Assembly: GCF_003122205.1 (NCBI RefSeq)
Contig: NZ_QEYE01000010.1
Span: 62,001-126,000, forward strand
Direction: 5' to 3'
Length of the DNA stretch: 64,000 nucleotides
Source: Maritimibacter sp. 55A14
GTDB lineage: Bacteria; Pseudomonadota; Alphaproteobacteria; Rhodobacterales; Rhodobacteraceae
Part shown: positions 8,536 through 15,631 of the stretch, piece by piece
How positions within the stretch are numbered: the stretch's first letter is position 1
Layout: each line of letters opens with the position of its first letter
The notes under the pieces: generated by a model
Told to the model about the DNA's origin: nothing
The model's database searches: none
What the model saw: only the letters and a program-made list of their open reading frames with translations
Position numbers and translations under genes: made by a program

Positions 8536-8673
8536 GCGGCCGGTTGAGGGCGATCGCGCGGCGGCCTGCGGCCTTGTTCCTGCGCGGGGGCGTCACACAT
8601 AATCGCTCAAGGCCACAATATTCAGATCCAGGGCAGGCCGCATGCCCCGGCGCCGTCCCCGAGCGGTACGCTT

Positions 8674-8985
8674 TCAGCCCGGCTTTCCCACATTCTCGCG
8701 GAAGGCGGTATCGAACCGGTCCTTCTGCGCGTCACTGGCCTCGGTCTGGTACTTGTCGCGCCAATCCGCGTAGGGCATGCCATAGACGATTTCCCGCGCC
8801 TCGTCCTTGCCGATCCCGAGCCCCTTTTCCTGCGCGGCTTCCTGATACCAGCGGCTCAGGCAGTTGCGGCAGAACCCCGCCAGATTCATCATGTCGATAT
8901 TCTGCACATCCGTGCGTTCGCGCAGATGGTCGCGCAGGCGGCGGAAGGCGGCGGCTTCAAGCTCCAGTTCGGTCTGACGGTCCAT
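8674..8985 (-). CDS. DUF1244 family protein
   Basis: 103-residue protein matching DUF1244, a family of about 100 residues found widely in proteobacteria. Recognisable segments are FRRLRDHLRERTDVQNID, the NLAGFCRNCLSRWY core with a conserved CxxC, and the EAREIVYGMPYADWRDKYQ segment near residues 62-80. The CxxC could bind a metal, but no function is established. It has a good GGAGGAG ribosome site. The gene stands alone between the aminotransferase (convergent) and the N-formylglutamate amidohydrolase (same strand). Confidence 0.85.
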   Translation of the reverse strand: MDRQTELELEAAAFRRLRDHLRERTDVQNIDMMNLAGFCRNCLSRWYQEAAQEKGLGIGKDEAREIVYGMPYADWRDKYQTEASDAQKDRFDTAFRENVGKPG

Positions 8986-9020
8986 TTGGCTCCTCCTTGA
9001 GTGGTGTCCCCGATATGGGG

Positions 9021-9761
9021 TTATAGCGCGGCCGCGGCCAGGGCGTCATCGAGGATCGGCGCCAGCCGGTCGGCCCAGGCATGTTGCGCGGCGGTATCCG
9101 CGATCAGGTCGTTGCGCAGTTCAATCAGCGCATGGCAGCGGTTCGGCTGCACCCCGTGGCGGTCCATCGTGTCGCCGGTCAGGTGCCCCGAATAGGGCTC
9201 GTTGTCGCCCACGCAGAGATCTGGCTCGCGACGAAGCCGCGCGATGAGCGGCCGCGCCAATTGCGCGTCATGGGAATAGAGCACGCCGACATGCCAGGGC
9301 CGCGGCGGGCGCCCGATCAGCCGCGGCGTGAAGCTGTGGATCGAGATGATGACCGGGGCCTCGCGGGCAAGGATCAGTCGCTCCAGCGCCGCGTGATAGG
9401 GCCGGTAGCACAGATCGAGCCGGCGTTCGACCTCGGCCGCGTCGGCGTGGCGGTTGGCCGGGATCACCGATCCGTCATAGAGCTTCATCACCAGCGTCGG
9501 GTCGTCTTCGCCCCGGTTCGGGTCGATCACCAGGCGCGAGAAGTTGGACAGGATCGCCGGCGCGTCGAGCCGTTCGGCCAGCCGCCGCGTTACGCCCGCC
9601 GCACCCACGTCCCAGGCGATATGGCGGGCCATGTCCTCCGGGCTGAGGCCCAGATCGCCGCCATTGACGAAGGGCGGCACGGTGTTGGCCGCATGGTCGC
9701 AGACAAAGAGGTAATGGGAGGGCCGGTCGGCCCCGACGATCTCGTATGGCTGAAAGTTCAC
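9021..9761 (-). CDS. N-formylglutamate amidohydrolase family protein
   Basis: 246-residue protein of the FGase family, which hydrolyses N-formyl-L-glutamate to glutamate and formate in histidine breakdown, though many members have other or unknown substrates. Seen motifs are FVCDHAANTVP near residues 18-28, the GAAGVTRRLAERLDAP segment, NRGEDDP, IISIHSFTPRL and the SGHLTGDTMDRHG loop. No ATG fits the N terminus, so I choose a GTG at 9761 just before the conserved N-terminal residues; the reading frame is open much further but there it runs opposite to pyk. It is divergent from pyk and no other hut genes are nearby. Confidence 0.82.
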   Translation of the reverse strand: MNFQPYEIVGADRPSHYLFVCDHAANTVPPFVNGGDLGLSPEDMARHIAWDVGAAGVTRRLAERLDAPAILSNFSRLVIDPNRGEDDPTLVMKLYDGSVIPANRHADAAEVERRLDLCYRPYHAALERLILAREAPVIISIHSFTPRLIGRPPRPWHVGVLYSHDAQLARPLIARLRREPDLCVGDNEPYSGHLTGDTMDRHGVQPNRCHALIELRNDLIADTAAQHAWADRLAPILDDALAAAAL

Positions 9762-9902
9762 TATCGTATCCGCTGCGCGTGTGGCTGGGCCCCTTTTAGG
9801 CGTAATGCGGCCAAAGCGCCAGTTGTCAGGCTCACATGCTTGCGCCATACATGCAGCCGGTTGGCCACCAATGATATCCTTTGCACCGGGAGTAAGGCAG
9901 CA

Positions 9903-11348
9903 ATGAAACGTCTGCGCAATGTAAAGATCGTGGCCACGCTGGGTCCGGCCTCGTCCGACTATGAAACCATCCGTGCGCTTTTCGAGGCGGGCGCGGACGT
10001 GTTCCGCCTGAACATGAGCCACGGCACCCACGAAGAGACCCGCGCGCGCCACGCGATCATCCGCGAGGTGGAGCGCGAGATGGAGCGCCCGATCTGCATC
10101 CTGGCCGATCTGCAAGGCCCCAAACTGCGCGTCGGCACCTTCGCACGCGGCGAGGAGGACCTGGAAGACGGCCAGACCTTCCGCGTCGATCTCGACCCCG
10201 CGGAGGGAGATGCGCAGCGCGTGTGCCTGCCGCATCCCGAGATTTTCCAGGCGCTGGAGCCGGGCGTCGCGCTTCTGGTCAATGACGGCAAGATCCGGCT
10301 GACGGTGGACCGCTGCGGCGCGGATTTCGCCGACTGTACGGTGGTCGCAGGCGGCACGATTTCCGACCGCAAGGGCGTCAACGTGCCCGATGTCGTCCTG
10401 CCGCTCGCCGCGCTGAGCGCGAAGGACCGCGAAGATCTGGAGTTCGTCTGCAATCTCGGCGTGGACTGGCTGGCGCTGAGCTTCGTGCAACGCGCCGAGG
10501 ATGTGGAGGAGGGCCGCGCCCTGGCCGCCGGGCGGGCGGCGATCCTGACCAAGGTCGAGAAGCCTGCCGCCGTCACGGCCTACGACTCGATCCTCGCGGC
10601 CTCGGACGGGATCATGGTGGCGCGCGGCGATCTGGGGGTGGAGATGCCCGTGCAGGACGTGCCGCCGATCCAGAAACGCCTGGTGCGCGGGGCGCGCGCC
10701 GCCGCCAAGCCGGTGATCGTGGCGACCCAGATGCTGGAGAGCATGATCGACAGCCCGATGCCGACCCGCGCCGAGGTCTCGGACGTGGCGACCGCGATCT
10801 ACGAGGGTGCGGATGCGGTGATGCTCTCGGCCGAATCCGCCGCCGGCAGCTACCCGGTCGAGGCGGTCGAGACGATGCACAATGTCGCCGTCTCGGTGGA
10901 GCGCGATCCGACCTATCGCGAGGTGGTCGAAGCGTCCCGCCGGGTTGATCGGGCCAGCGTCGCGGATGCGATCGTGTCGGCGGCACGCGAGATCGCCGAG
11001 GCGACCGAGATCAAGGCGATCTGCTGTTTTACCCATTCCGGCACCACCGCCGCGCTGGTGGCGCGCGAACGTCCGCAAGTGCCGATCATCGCGCTGACGC
11101 CGCTGATCGGAACCGCCCGGCGGCTGAGCCTGGCGTGGGGCATCTACTGCGTGCTGACCGGCGAGGTGGAGCGCTTCAAGATGGCCGTAGTCAGCGCCGC
11201 GCGCGCCGCGCGCACGCACGAGTTCGCCGAGGCGACGGACCAGATCGTGGTGACCGCGGGCATTCCCTTCAACGTGCCGGGCTCGACCAATATCCTCAGG
11301 GTTGCGCCCTGTGATGAGCGTTTGATTTTCAGCGGCGATCCTGAATAG
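9903..11348 (+). CDS. pyk: Pyruvate kinase
   Basis: 481-residue pyruvate kinase, catalysing phosphoenolpyruvate plus ADP to pyruvate plus ATP, the last step of glycolysis. Diagnostic motifs are ATLGPAS near residues 11-17, the substrate-binding FRLNMSHG near 34-41, the catalytic-lysine motif TKVEKP near 217-222, MVARGDLGVE near 238-247 and VATQMLESM near 275-283. Length matches the usual 470-480. It is divergent from the N-formylglutamate amidohydrolase and followed after 28 bases by a small membrane protein gene that may be cotranscribed. Confidence 0.97.
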   Translation: MKRLRNVKIVATLGPASSDYETIRALFEAGADVFRLNMSHGTHEETRARHAIIREVEREMERPICILADLQGPKLRVGTFARGEEDLEDGQTFRVDLDPAEGDAQRVCLPHPEIFQALEPGVALLVNDGKIRLTVDRCGADFADCTVVAGGTISDRKGVNVPDVVLPLAALSAKDREDLEFVCNLGVDWLALSFVQRAEDVEEGRALAAGRAAILTKVEKPAAVTAYDSILAASDGIMVARGDLGVEMPVQDVPPIQKRLVRGARAAAKPVIVATQMLESMIDSPMPTRAEVSDVATAIYEGADAVMLSAESAAGSYPVEAVETMHNVAVSVERDPTYREVVEASRRVDRASVADAIVSAAREIAEATEIKAICCFTHSGTTAALVARERPQVPIIALTPLIGTARRLSLAWGIYCVLTGEVERFKMAVVSAARAARTHEFAEATDQIVVTAGIPFNVPGSTNILRVAPCDERLIFSGDPE

Positions 11349-11376
11349 AATCCGGCATTGTCGGAGGGTTCAGCGA

Positions 11377-11601
11377 ATGTCTCCTGAATTTCTTTTGGTA
11401 GTCGGTATCGTTCTGGCCGCCTTTTCACTGCCTGCCATCGTTGCGGCCTGGTCCGATCGGCGCAGCCCGCGTGCGGCGGCGATCGTGCTCGTCATAGGGC
11501 TGGGCACGGTCGCGGTCGCGATCTTCACCTGGCCCGGTCCTTTCGGCGCAAGCGACGTGCCGGAGGCTTTCGTGAAAGTGGCGGGATCGATCCTGAACTG
11601 A
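11377..11601 (+). CDS. Small membrane protein, conserved hypothetical
   Basis: 74-residue protein with two predicted membrane segments, about residues 4-24 and 34-52, joined by a short charged loop (SDRRSPRAA), so probably a hairpin in the inner membrane. The tail is short and not obviously catalytic. It follows pyk by 28 bases with GGAGG 8 bases before the ATG. I recognise it as a hypothetical typical of Rhodobacteraceae, without a known function. Confidence 0.65.
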   Translation: MSPEFLLVVGIVLAAFSLPAIVAAWSDRRSPRAAAIVLVIGLGTVAVAIFTWPGPFGASDVPEAFVKVAGSILN

Positions 11602-11616
11602 GGCCGCGATTGAGAC

Positions 11617-11645
11617 TTGCAATGCGACGGGCATGGCCCTAGAAG
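11617..11645 (+). promoter_or_regulatory. Putative sigma-70 promoter for rpmI-rplT
   Basis: TTGCAA and TAGAAG separated by 17 bases, about 75 bases upstream of rpmI. This is a reasonable housekeeping promoter for the ribosomal protein pair. There is no infC gene immediately upstream, so rpmI-rplT needs its own promoter. Confidence 0.35.
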
Positions 11646-11720
11646 ACGGCCTCTCAGGGGCGCGTCCGGCCGGAAGGGCTGCCGAGTCGTGCCGCAACAC
11701 GTGACCGCAAGGAGACGGAA

Positions 11721-11921
11721 ATGCCCAAGATGAAGACCAAATCCGGCGCCAAGAAGCGCTTCAAGGTGACGGCCAGCGGCCGCGTCAAGGCCGGACAGGC
11801 CGGCAAACGCCACGGCATGATCAAACGGACGAACAAATTCATCCGCACCGCGCGCGGCACCTCGGTGCTGTGCGAGGCGGACGAGAAGATCGTCAAAAGC
11901 TACATGCCCTACGCGCGCTGA
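11721..11921 (+). CDS. rpmI: 50S ribosomal protein L35
   Basis: 66-residue L35 of the large ribosomal subunit. The whole sequence fits the family: [14 protein letters not shown] at the start, the KRHGMIKRT stretch and a basic overall composition. It has an AAGGAG ribosome site 7 bases upstream and is followed by rplT after 12 bases, the conserved order. The usual upstream partner infC is absent here. Confidence 0.97.
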   Translation: MPKMKTKSGAKKRFKVTASGRVKAGQAGKRHGMIKRTNKFIRTARGTSVLCEADEKIVKSYMPYAR

Positions 11922-11933
11922 GGAGAACCGGAT

Positions 11934-12299
11934 ATGTCACGAGTCAAAGGTGGAACCACCACACACGCCCGCCACAAGAAGGTCGTCAAGGCCGCCAAGG
12001 GCTATTACGGCCGCCGCAGCAACGCGTTCAAGACCGCGACGCAGGCGGTCGACAAGGCCAATCAATACGCGACCCGCGACCGCAAGAACCGCAAGCGCAA
12101 CTTCCGCGCGCTGTGGATCCAGCGGATCAACGCCGCGGTGCGCAGCCATGACGAGGCGCTGAGCTATTCGCGCTTCATCAACGGTCTCAACAGCGCCGGG
12201 ATCGAGGTGGACCGCAAGGTGCTCGCCGATCTCGCCGTGCATGAGCCCGAAGCCTTCGGCGCGATCGTCGCCCAGGCGAAGAGCGCGCTGGCCGAGTAA
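11934..12299 (+). CDS. rplT: 50S ribosomal protein L20
   Basis: 121-residue L20, an early-assembly protein of the 50S subunit that binds 23S rRNA. The sequence is typical throughout: [32 protein letters not shown] and [18 protein letters not shown]. In many bacteria L20 also represses its own operon, but no leader structure is evident here. A strong hairpin follows 27 bases after the stop. Confidence 0.97.
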   Translation: MSRVKGGTTTHARHKKVVKAAKGYYGRRSNAFKTATQAVDKANQYATRDRKNRKRNFRALWIQRINAAVRSHDEALSYSRFINGLNSAGIEVDRKVLADLAVHEPEAFGAIVAQAKSALAE

Positions 12300-12325
12300 A
12301 CCCGTCACATGAGGGACATGTGAAG

Positions 12326-12353
12326 ACGCCATCGGCCCCGGCCGGTGGCGTTT
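12326..12353 (+). terminator. Rho-independent-type terminator after rplT
   Basis: Near-perfect 12-base inverted repeat, ACGCCATCGGCC against GGCCGGTGGCGT with one G-U pair, followed by only three T residues. Its position 27 bases after rplT supports termination of the rpmI-rplT transcript. Confidence 0.6.
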
Positions 12354-12425
12354 CCCGTTCTCTGGCCGCGCCTCGTGCGACGGCATGGACGCGCGCCGCA
12401 TGGATCCAGGGGTTTCATTGCCGCC

Positions 12426-12548
12426 CTGCCGCAGGTGCCTTTCCACAAGCTGCCCGAACTGCATGATCGCATGGCCGGATGGCACAAGGTTCTCGCAGAG
12501 GGGTATGCCGAATTCAGCGCCGGCTATGCCTCTCACTTGCGCTGAGGC
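12426..12548 (+). pseudogene. Possible C-terminal remnant of a fatty-acid desaturase
   Basis: About 40 codons (starting LPQVPFHKLPELHDRM, ending GYAEFSAGYASHLR, then TGA) read like the extreme C terminus of membrane fatty-acid desaturases, which commonly end with a P-x-VPFHxLPxLH segment and a short tail. No upstream part of such an enzyme, including its histidine boxes, is present in any frame between rplT and this point. I therefore read it as a decayed remnant. It could also be a chance open frame. Confidence 0.4.
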
Positions 12549-12593
12549 CTGAGCCGGGGTAACCCGCCCCAAAGGCCGGATGGATTTGGACAG

Positions 12594-13667
12594 ATGGACG
12601 ATCTAAGAGACAAGTACCTCGCCGCGATTGCCGATGCCGGGGACGAGGCCACGCTGGAGGCGCTGCGGGTTCAGGCCGTGGGCAAGAAGGGCGAGGTCAG
12701 CGCGAAGATGCGCGAGCTGGGGCGCATGACGCCGGAAGAACGGCAGGTCATGGGGCCGAAGCTGAACGCGCTGAAGGACGAGATCAACTCCGCCTTGGCC
12801 GCCCGGAAAGCCGCGCTGGCCGATGTCGCGCTTGCTGAGCGGTTGAAGGGCGAGTGGCTCGACGTGACGCTGCCGGGAAGGCCGCGGCGCGAGGGCACGA
12901 TCCACCCCGTAAGTCAGGTGATGGAGGAGGTCACCGCGATCTTCGCCGATCTGGGCTTCGCCGTCGCCGAGGGCCCGCAGATCGAAAGCGACTGGTACAA
13001 TTTCGACGCGCTGAACATCCCCGCGCATCACCCCGCGCGCGGCGAGATGGACACGTTCTACATGGCTCGCGCGGAAGGCGACGACCGGCCGCCGCATGTG
13101 CTGCGCACCCATACCTCGCCGGTGCAGATCCGGCACATGCAGGAATATGGCGCGCCCTGCCGGATCATCGCGCCGGGCCGCGTCTATCGTGCCGATTACG
13201 ACCAGACCCACACGCCGATGTTCCACCAGATCGAGGCGCTGGCCATCGGCCGCGACATCTCGATGGCCAACCTCAAATGGGTGCTGGAGGAGTTCTGCCG
13301 CGCCTTCTTCGAGGTCGACGAGGTGGAGCTGCGTTTCCGTGCCTCGCATTTCCCCTTCACCGAACCCTCGGCCGAAGTGGACCTGCGCTGTTCCTGGGAA
13401 GGCGGGCAGCTCAAGGTCGGCGAGGGCGACGACTGGATGGAGATCCTCGGGAGCGGCATGGTCCACCCGAAGGTGCTGGAGGCCGGCGGAATCGACCCGG
13501 CGGAGTGGCAGGGCTTCGCCTTCGGCATGGGCATCGACCGGATCGCGATGCTGAAATACGGCATTCCCGACCTGCGGGCGTTCTTCGATTCCGACCTGCG
13601 CTGGCTGCGGCATTACGGCTTCCGCGCGCTCCAGGTGCCGGAGTTGGCCGGGGGGCTGAGCGGGTAA
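12594..13667 (+). CDS. pheS: Phenylalanine--tRNA ligase alpha subunit
   Basis: 357-residue catalytic alpha subunit of the alpha2-beta2 PheRS, which charges tRNA-Phe. An N-terminal coiled-coil arm (about 1-90) is followed by the class II catalytic core with [20 protein letters not shown], the [10 protein letters not shown] motif, PMFHQIEAL and motif 3 [17 protein letters not shown] near the C terminus. Length matches the alphaproteobacterial form. The stop codon overlaps by one base the ATG of an unrelated low-GC gene, and pheT begins almost 2 kb later rather than directly, so the pair is interrupted. Confidence 0.97.
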   Translation: MDDLRDKYLAAIADAGDEATLEALRVQAVGKKGEVSAKMRELGRMTPEERQVMGPKLNALKDEINSALAARKAALADVALAERLKGEWLDVTLPGRPRREGTIHPVSQVMEEVTAIFADLGFAVAEGPQIESDWYNFDALNIPAHHPARGEMDTFYMARAEGDDRPPHVLRTHTSPVQIRHMQEYGAPCRIIAPGRVYRADYDQTHTPMFHQIEALAIGRDISMANLKWVLEEFCRAFFEVDEVELRFRASHFPFTEPSAEVDLRCSWEGGQLKVGEGDDWMEILGSGMVHPKVLEAGGIDPAEWQGFAFGMGIDRIAMLKYGIPDLRAFFDSDLRWLRHYGFRALQVPELAGGLSG

Positions 13668-14017
13668 TGCCGAAGCGTGACCTAGAGAGGCTTCGGGCCA
13701 TATTGTTTAAAGCCGAATCCATTGACATCAATGAAGATGATTATGTTTCCGGCTACATAGATATGATGTCCGATTTGTCTGCAGAGGACGCGTATCAACT
13801 TCTGCTAATGAGGGATGCAGGACTCATTGAAGGAAAAGATGCGGGCCTTGGTCTGTTCCGTATAACCAACGCAGGACATGATTTTCTTGATGCGGTCCGA
13901 GACGAAGGTATTTGGGAGAAAACTAAATCAAGAATTGTGAAAGCGGGCGGTTCAGCGACGCTTGATGTTGTCAAAGAAATTGCCGTTAGTTTGATATCTC
14001 GCGCGGTTCTTGGATGA
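13667..14017 (+). CDS. DUF2513-like protein, likely acquired
   Basis: 116-residue protein resembling DUF2513: an MKRDLE-like start, a central YQLLLMRDAGLIEG winged-helix-like segment, and ITNAGHDFLDAVRDEGIWEKTK, which matches the family's ending. DUF2513 proteins are common in phage and accessory islands, and the function is unknown. The DNA is visibly AT-richer than all flanking genes, with many A/T third positions, a sign of transfer. Its ATG shares one base with the pheS stop (TAATG), so it may be translated by coupling to pheS. A frame opened further upstream inside pheS is not considered real. Confidence 0.75.
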   Translation: MPKRDLERLRAILFKAESIDINEDDYVSGYIDMMSDLSAEDAYQLLLMRDAGLIEGKDAGLGLFRITNAGHDFLDAVRDEGIWEKTKSRIVKAGGSATLDVVKEIAVSLISRAVLG

Positions 14018-14171
14018 GGTCTCACCGTTCCGTACTGAGATTGCTGGTGTGTCCACCCGCGGTCGGGCACTGCCCTCGGGGCAATGACGCGCCCTGACAG
14101 CCTTGTGATCTGACATCCGCCGGGGCGAGGCTAGGCTTCACCCGAACCCCTTCTCCGAGCGGCCCGTCCCC

Positions 14172-14978
14172 ATGCGTCTTGCCTTTCTTCTCGCCCTCCT
14201 GCTCTGCGCAGGTCCCGCCGCCGGGAATGGCGTACCGCCAGAGCGTTGCCATGCCGAGATACCCTGCCCGCTGGGCGAGCGGTCCTACCATGTGAAGGAG
14301 CCCGATAACTGGGACGGCGTCACGCCGCTGCCGGTCCTGCTGCATTTCCACGGCTGGCAGCGGCAGGGCACGCTGATCGTCAAGCACGCGCGGATATCCG
14401 GTGCGACGCGGCGGCGGGGCGTGCTGCTGCTGGCGCCCAACGGGGCGCGGCGGACGTGGAATTTCTGGACCGCTGGGACCGAAGACGTGACCTTCGCGGC
14501 GGCGGTGCTGGAGGATGCCGCGAAACGCTATCCGATCGACCGCGACCGCATCTATGTCTCGGGTTATTCCTACGGTTCGGCGATGGCCTGGCGGTTCGCC
14601 TGCCAGCGCGGCGCGGGGGTCGCGGCGCTGCTGGCCGTTTCGGGCACGCTCGACCAGACCGAGGACTGCCCGGAGGCCCCGCGCGAGGTGCGCCATGTCC
14701 ACGGCACCTCCGACACGGTGATGGATTTCCCGTTCGGGCCAGGCGGCGACAGAACCCGGCCTGTCGCGCTCTGGCGGCGGGAGATGGGCTGCGGCGCGGG
14801 CGAGGCGCAGGGCGCGTGGCGGATCACCGAGCATGACTTCTTCCGCCGCACCGTCTGGGAGGGCTGCGCAGGCGGCCGGATGGTGCTTGACGTGCATGCG
14901 CGCGGGCATTTCATCCCCCGCGGCTGGATCGCCCGCCAGCTCGACGAGCTCCTGGGGCGGCCGCCTTCCTATCCGTGA
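14172..14978 (+). CDS. Secreted alpha/beta-hydrolase esterase, PHB-depolymerase family (LpqC-like)
   Basis: 268-residue protein with a signal peptide (hydrophobic residues 3-19, cleavage near AAG). The mature part is an alpha/beta hydrolase of the polyhydroxybutyrate-depolymerase/feruloyl-esterase family (COG3509 type): LLHFHGW oxyanion segment, nucleophile motif GYSYG near residues 133-137, a DTVMDF acid region and a GHFIPRGW histidine near the C terminus. Cysteines in the exported region could form disulfides. It is probably periplasmic or secreted and acts on short esters; the substrate is unknown. It lies in the pheS-pheT gap and is GC-rich like the core genes, unlike its DUF2513 neighbour. 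Confidence 0.82.
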   Translation: MRLAFLLALLLCAGPAAGNGVPPERCHAEIPCPLGERSYHVKEPDNWDGVTPLPVLLHFHGWQRQGTLIVKHARISGATRRRGVLLLAPNGARRTWNFWTAGTEDVTFAAAVLEDAAKRYPIDRDRIYVSGYSYGSAMAWRFACQRGAGVAALLAVSGTLDQTEDCPEAPREVRHVHGTSDTVMDFPFGPGGDRTRPVALWRREMGCGAGEAQGAWRITEHDFFRRTVWEGCAGGRMVLDVHARGHFIPRGWIARQLDELLGRPPSYP

Positions 14979-15011
14979 CGGCGTCGCGTCCGTGCCCGCT
15001 GCGAAACGCGA

Positions 15012-15040
15012 GGGCGGCGCAGGTATTTCCTGCGCCGCCC
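15012..15040. terminator. Strong hairpin between convergent genes
   Basis: Perfect 12-base inverted repeat (GGGCGGCGCAGG and its complement) around a TATTT loop. It lies 34 bases after the esterase stop and 64 bases after the stop of the convergent small gene, so it can serve both. There is no T-tract on either side. Confidence 0.6.
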
Positions 15041-15104
15041 CGTCACGAGTGGAAGTCGTGGTGTTTCGGCGCCCCCGGTGTGACCTGATCAGGCCGGCGG
15101 GAGC

Positions 15105-15314
15105 TTACTTGAACCAGTTGGTCGGTGCCGCAGCACATGCCACACGGCCGACGGACGAGTTGCAGCTGAACAGATCGCCGGTCACACCGAGGATCTGGGA
15201 TGCACGCGTCGCGGTCGCATCGCCGGAAGCCAGCCCGAAGCCTACGAATACGCCAATGACGAGCATCAGCGGCTTCAGGATGGATCCGATGGTATCAAAA
15301 AGATCGCGTACCAT
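15105..15314 (-). CDS. Small single-pass membrane protein, unknown function
   Basis: 69-residue protein with one clear membrane segment (about residues 15-31, rich in Leu, Val, Phe and Gly) after a short amphipathic N terminus (MVRDLFDTIGSIL). The remaining part is small, contains two cysteines (FSC and VAC) and ends in NWFK, so it may form a disulfide outside the membrane. The ATG at 15314 is chosen because GAGAGA lies 6 bases upstream; a TTG two codons earlier is less likely. I do not recognise a family. It lies in the pheS-pheT gap on the opposite strand. Confidence 0.6.
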   Translation of the reverse strand: MVRDLFDTIGSILKPLMLVIGVFVGFGLASGDATATRASQILGVTGDLFSCNSSVGRVACAAAPTNWFK

Positions 15315-15631
15315 GATCAATCTCTCAAAGACTTGGCCCCCACCAGTCTCTGGACCTTTTTCGAACGAAATTGGGGCGGAAATGTGGCATTAGGTTAAAT
15401 CACTGTAATCATGGAAAAAACTTTGTTCTATTACGTAGCGTCATTTTGCCCTGTGACGAATCGTGGCCGCTGGATCGCGGGTTTCGCGATACAATCGTGG
15501 CGAGGGCTTCCCAGTGTTGATGAAGCCGCCCCTGGCGGCGGCGCGCGCCGGACCCGCGGCACGGGTCTTTTCCACCGCATGGCTTTGCGATAGGACAGGC
15601 GCGAGACGCGGAACTGGCAGGGGCGCCCCCG
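15315..15631. other. 317-base region upstream of pheT without a supported gene
   Basis: It carries the divergent promoters of the small membrane protein and of pheT. The stretch 15370-15470 is clearly AT-richer than the surroundings. Open frames at 15411-15593 (plus) and 15409-15693 (minus) show no family resemblance. No convincing terminator or RNA gene is seen; a pheT leader element cannot be excluded. Confidence 0.5.

Noticed and set aside
9762..11219. N-terminal extension of the N-formylglutamate amidohydrolase frame
   Set aside because: It is the antisense of pyk; the family N terminus begins at the GTG at 9761.
15394..15408. TTAA-N7-TAAT as a third CtrA-like site
   Set aside because: Two bases away from the consensus; not distinguishable from chance in an AT-rich island.
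15411..15593. Plus-strand 60-codon ORF between the small membrane gene and pheT
   Set aside because: No homology or ribosome site; codon use unlike the real genes.
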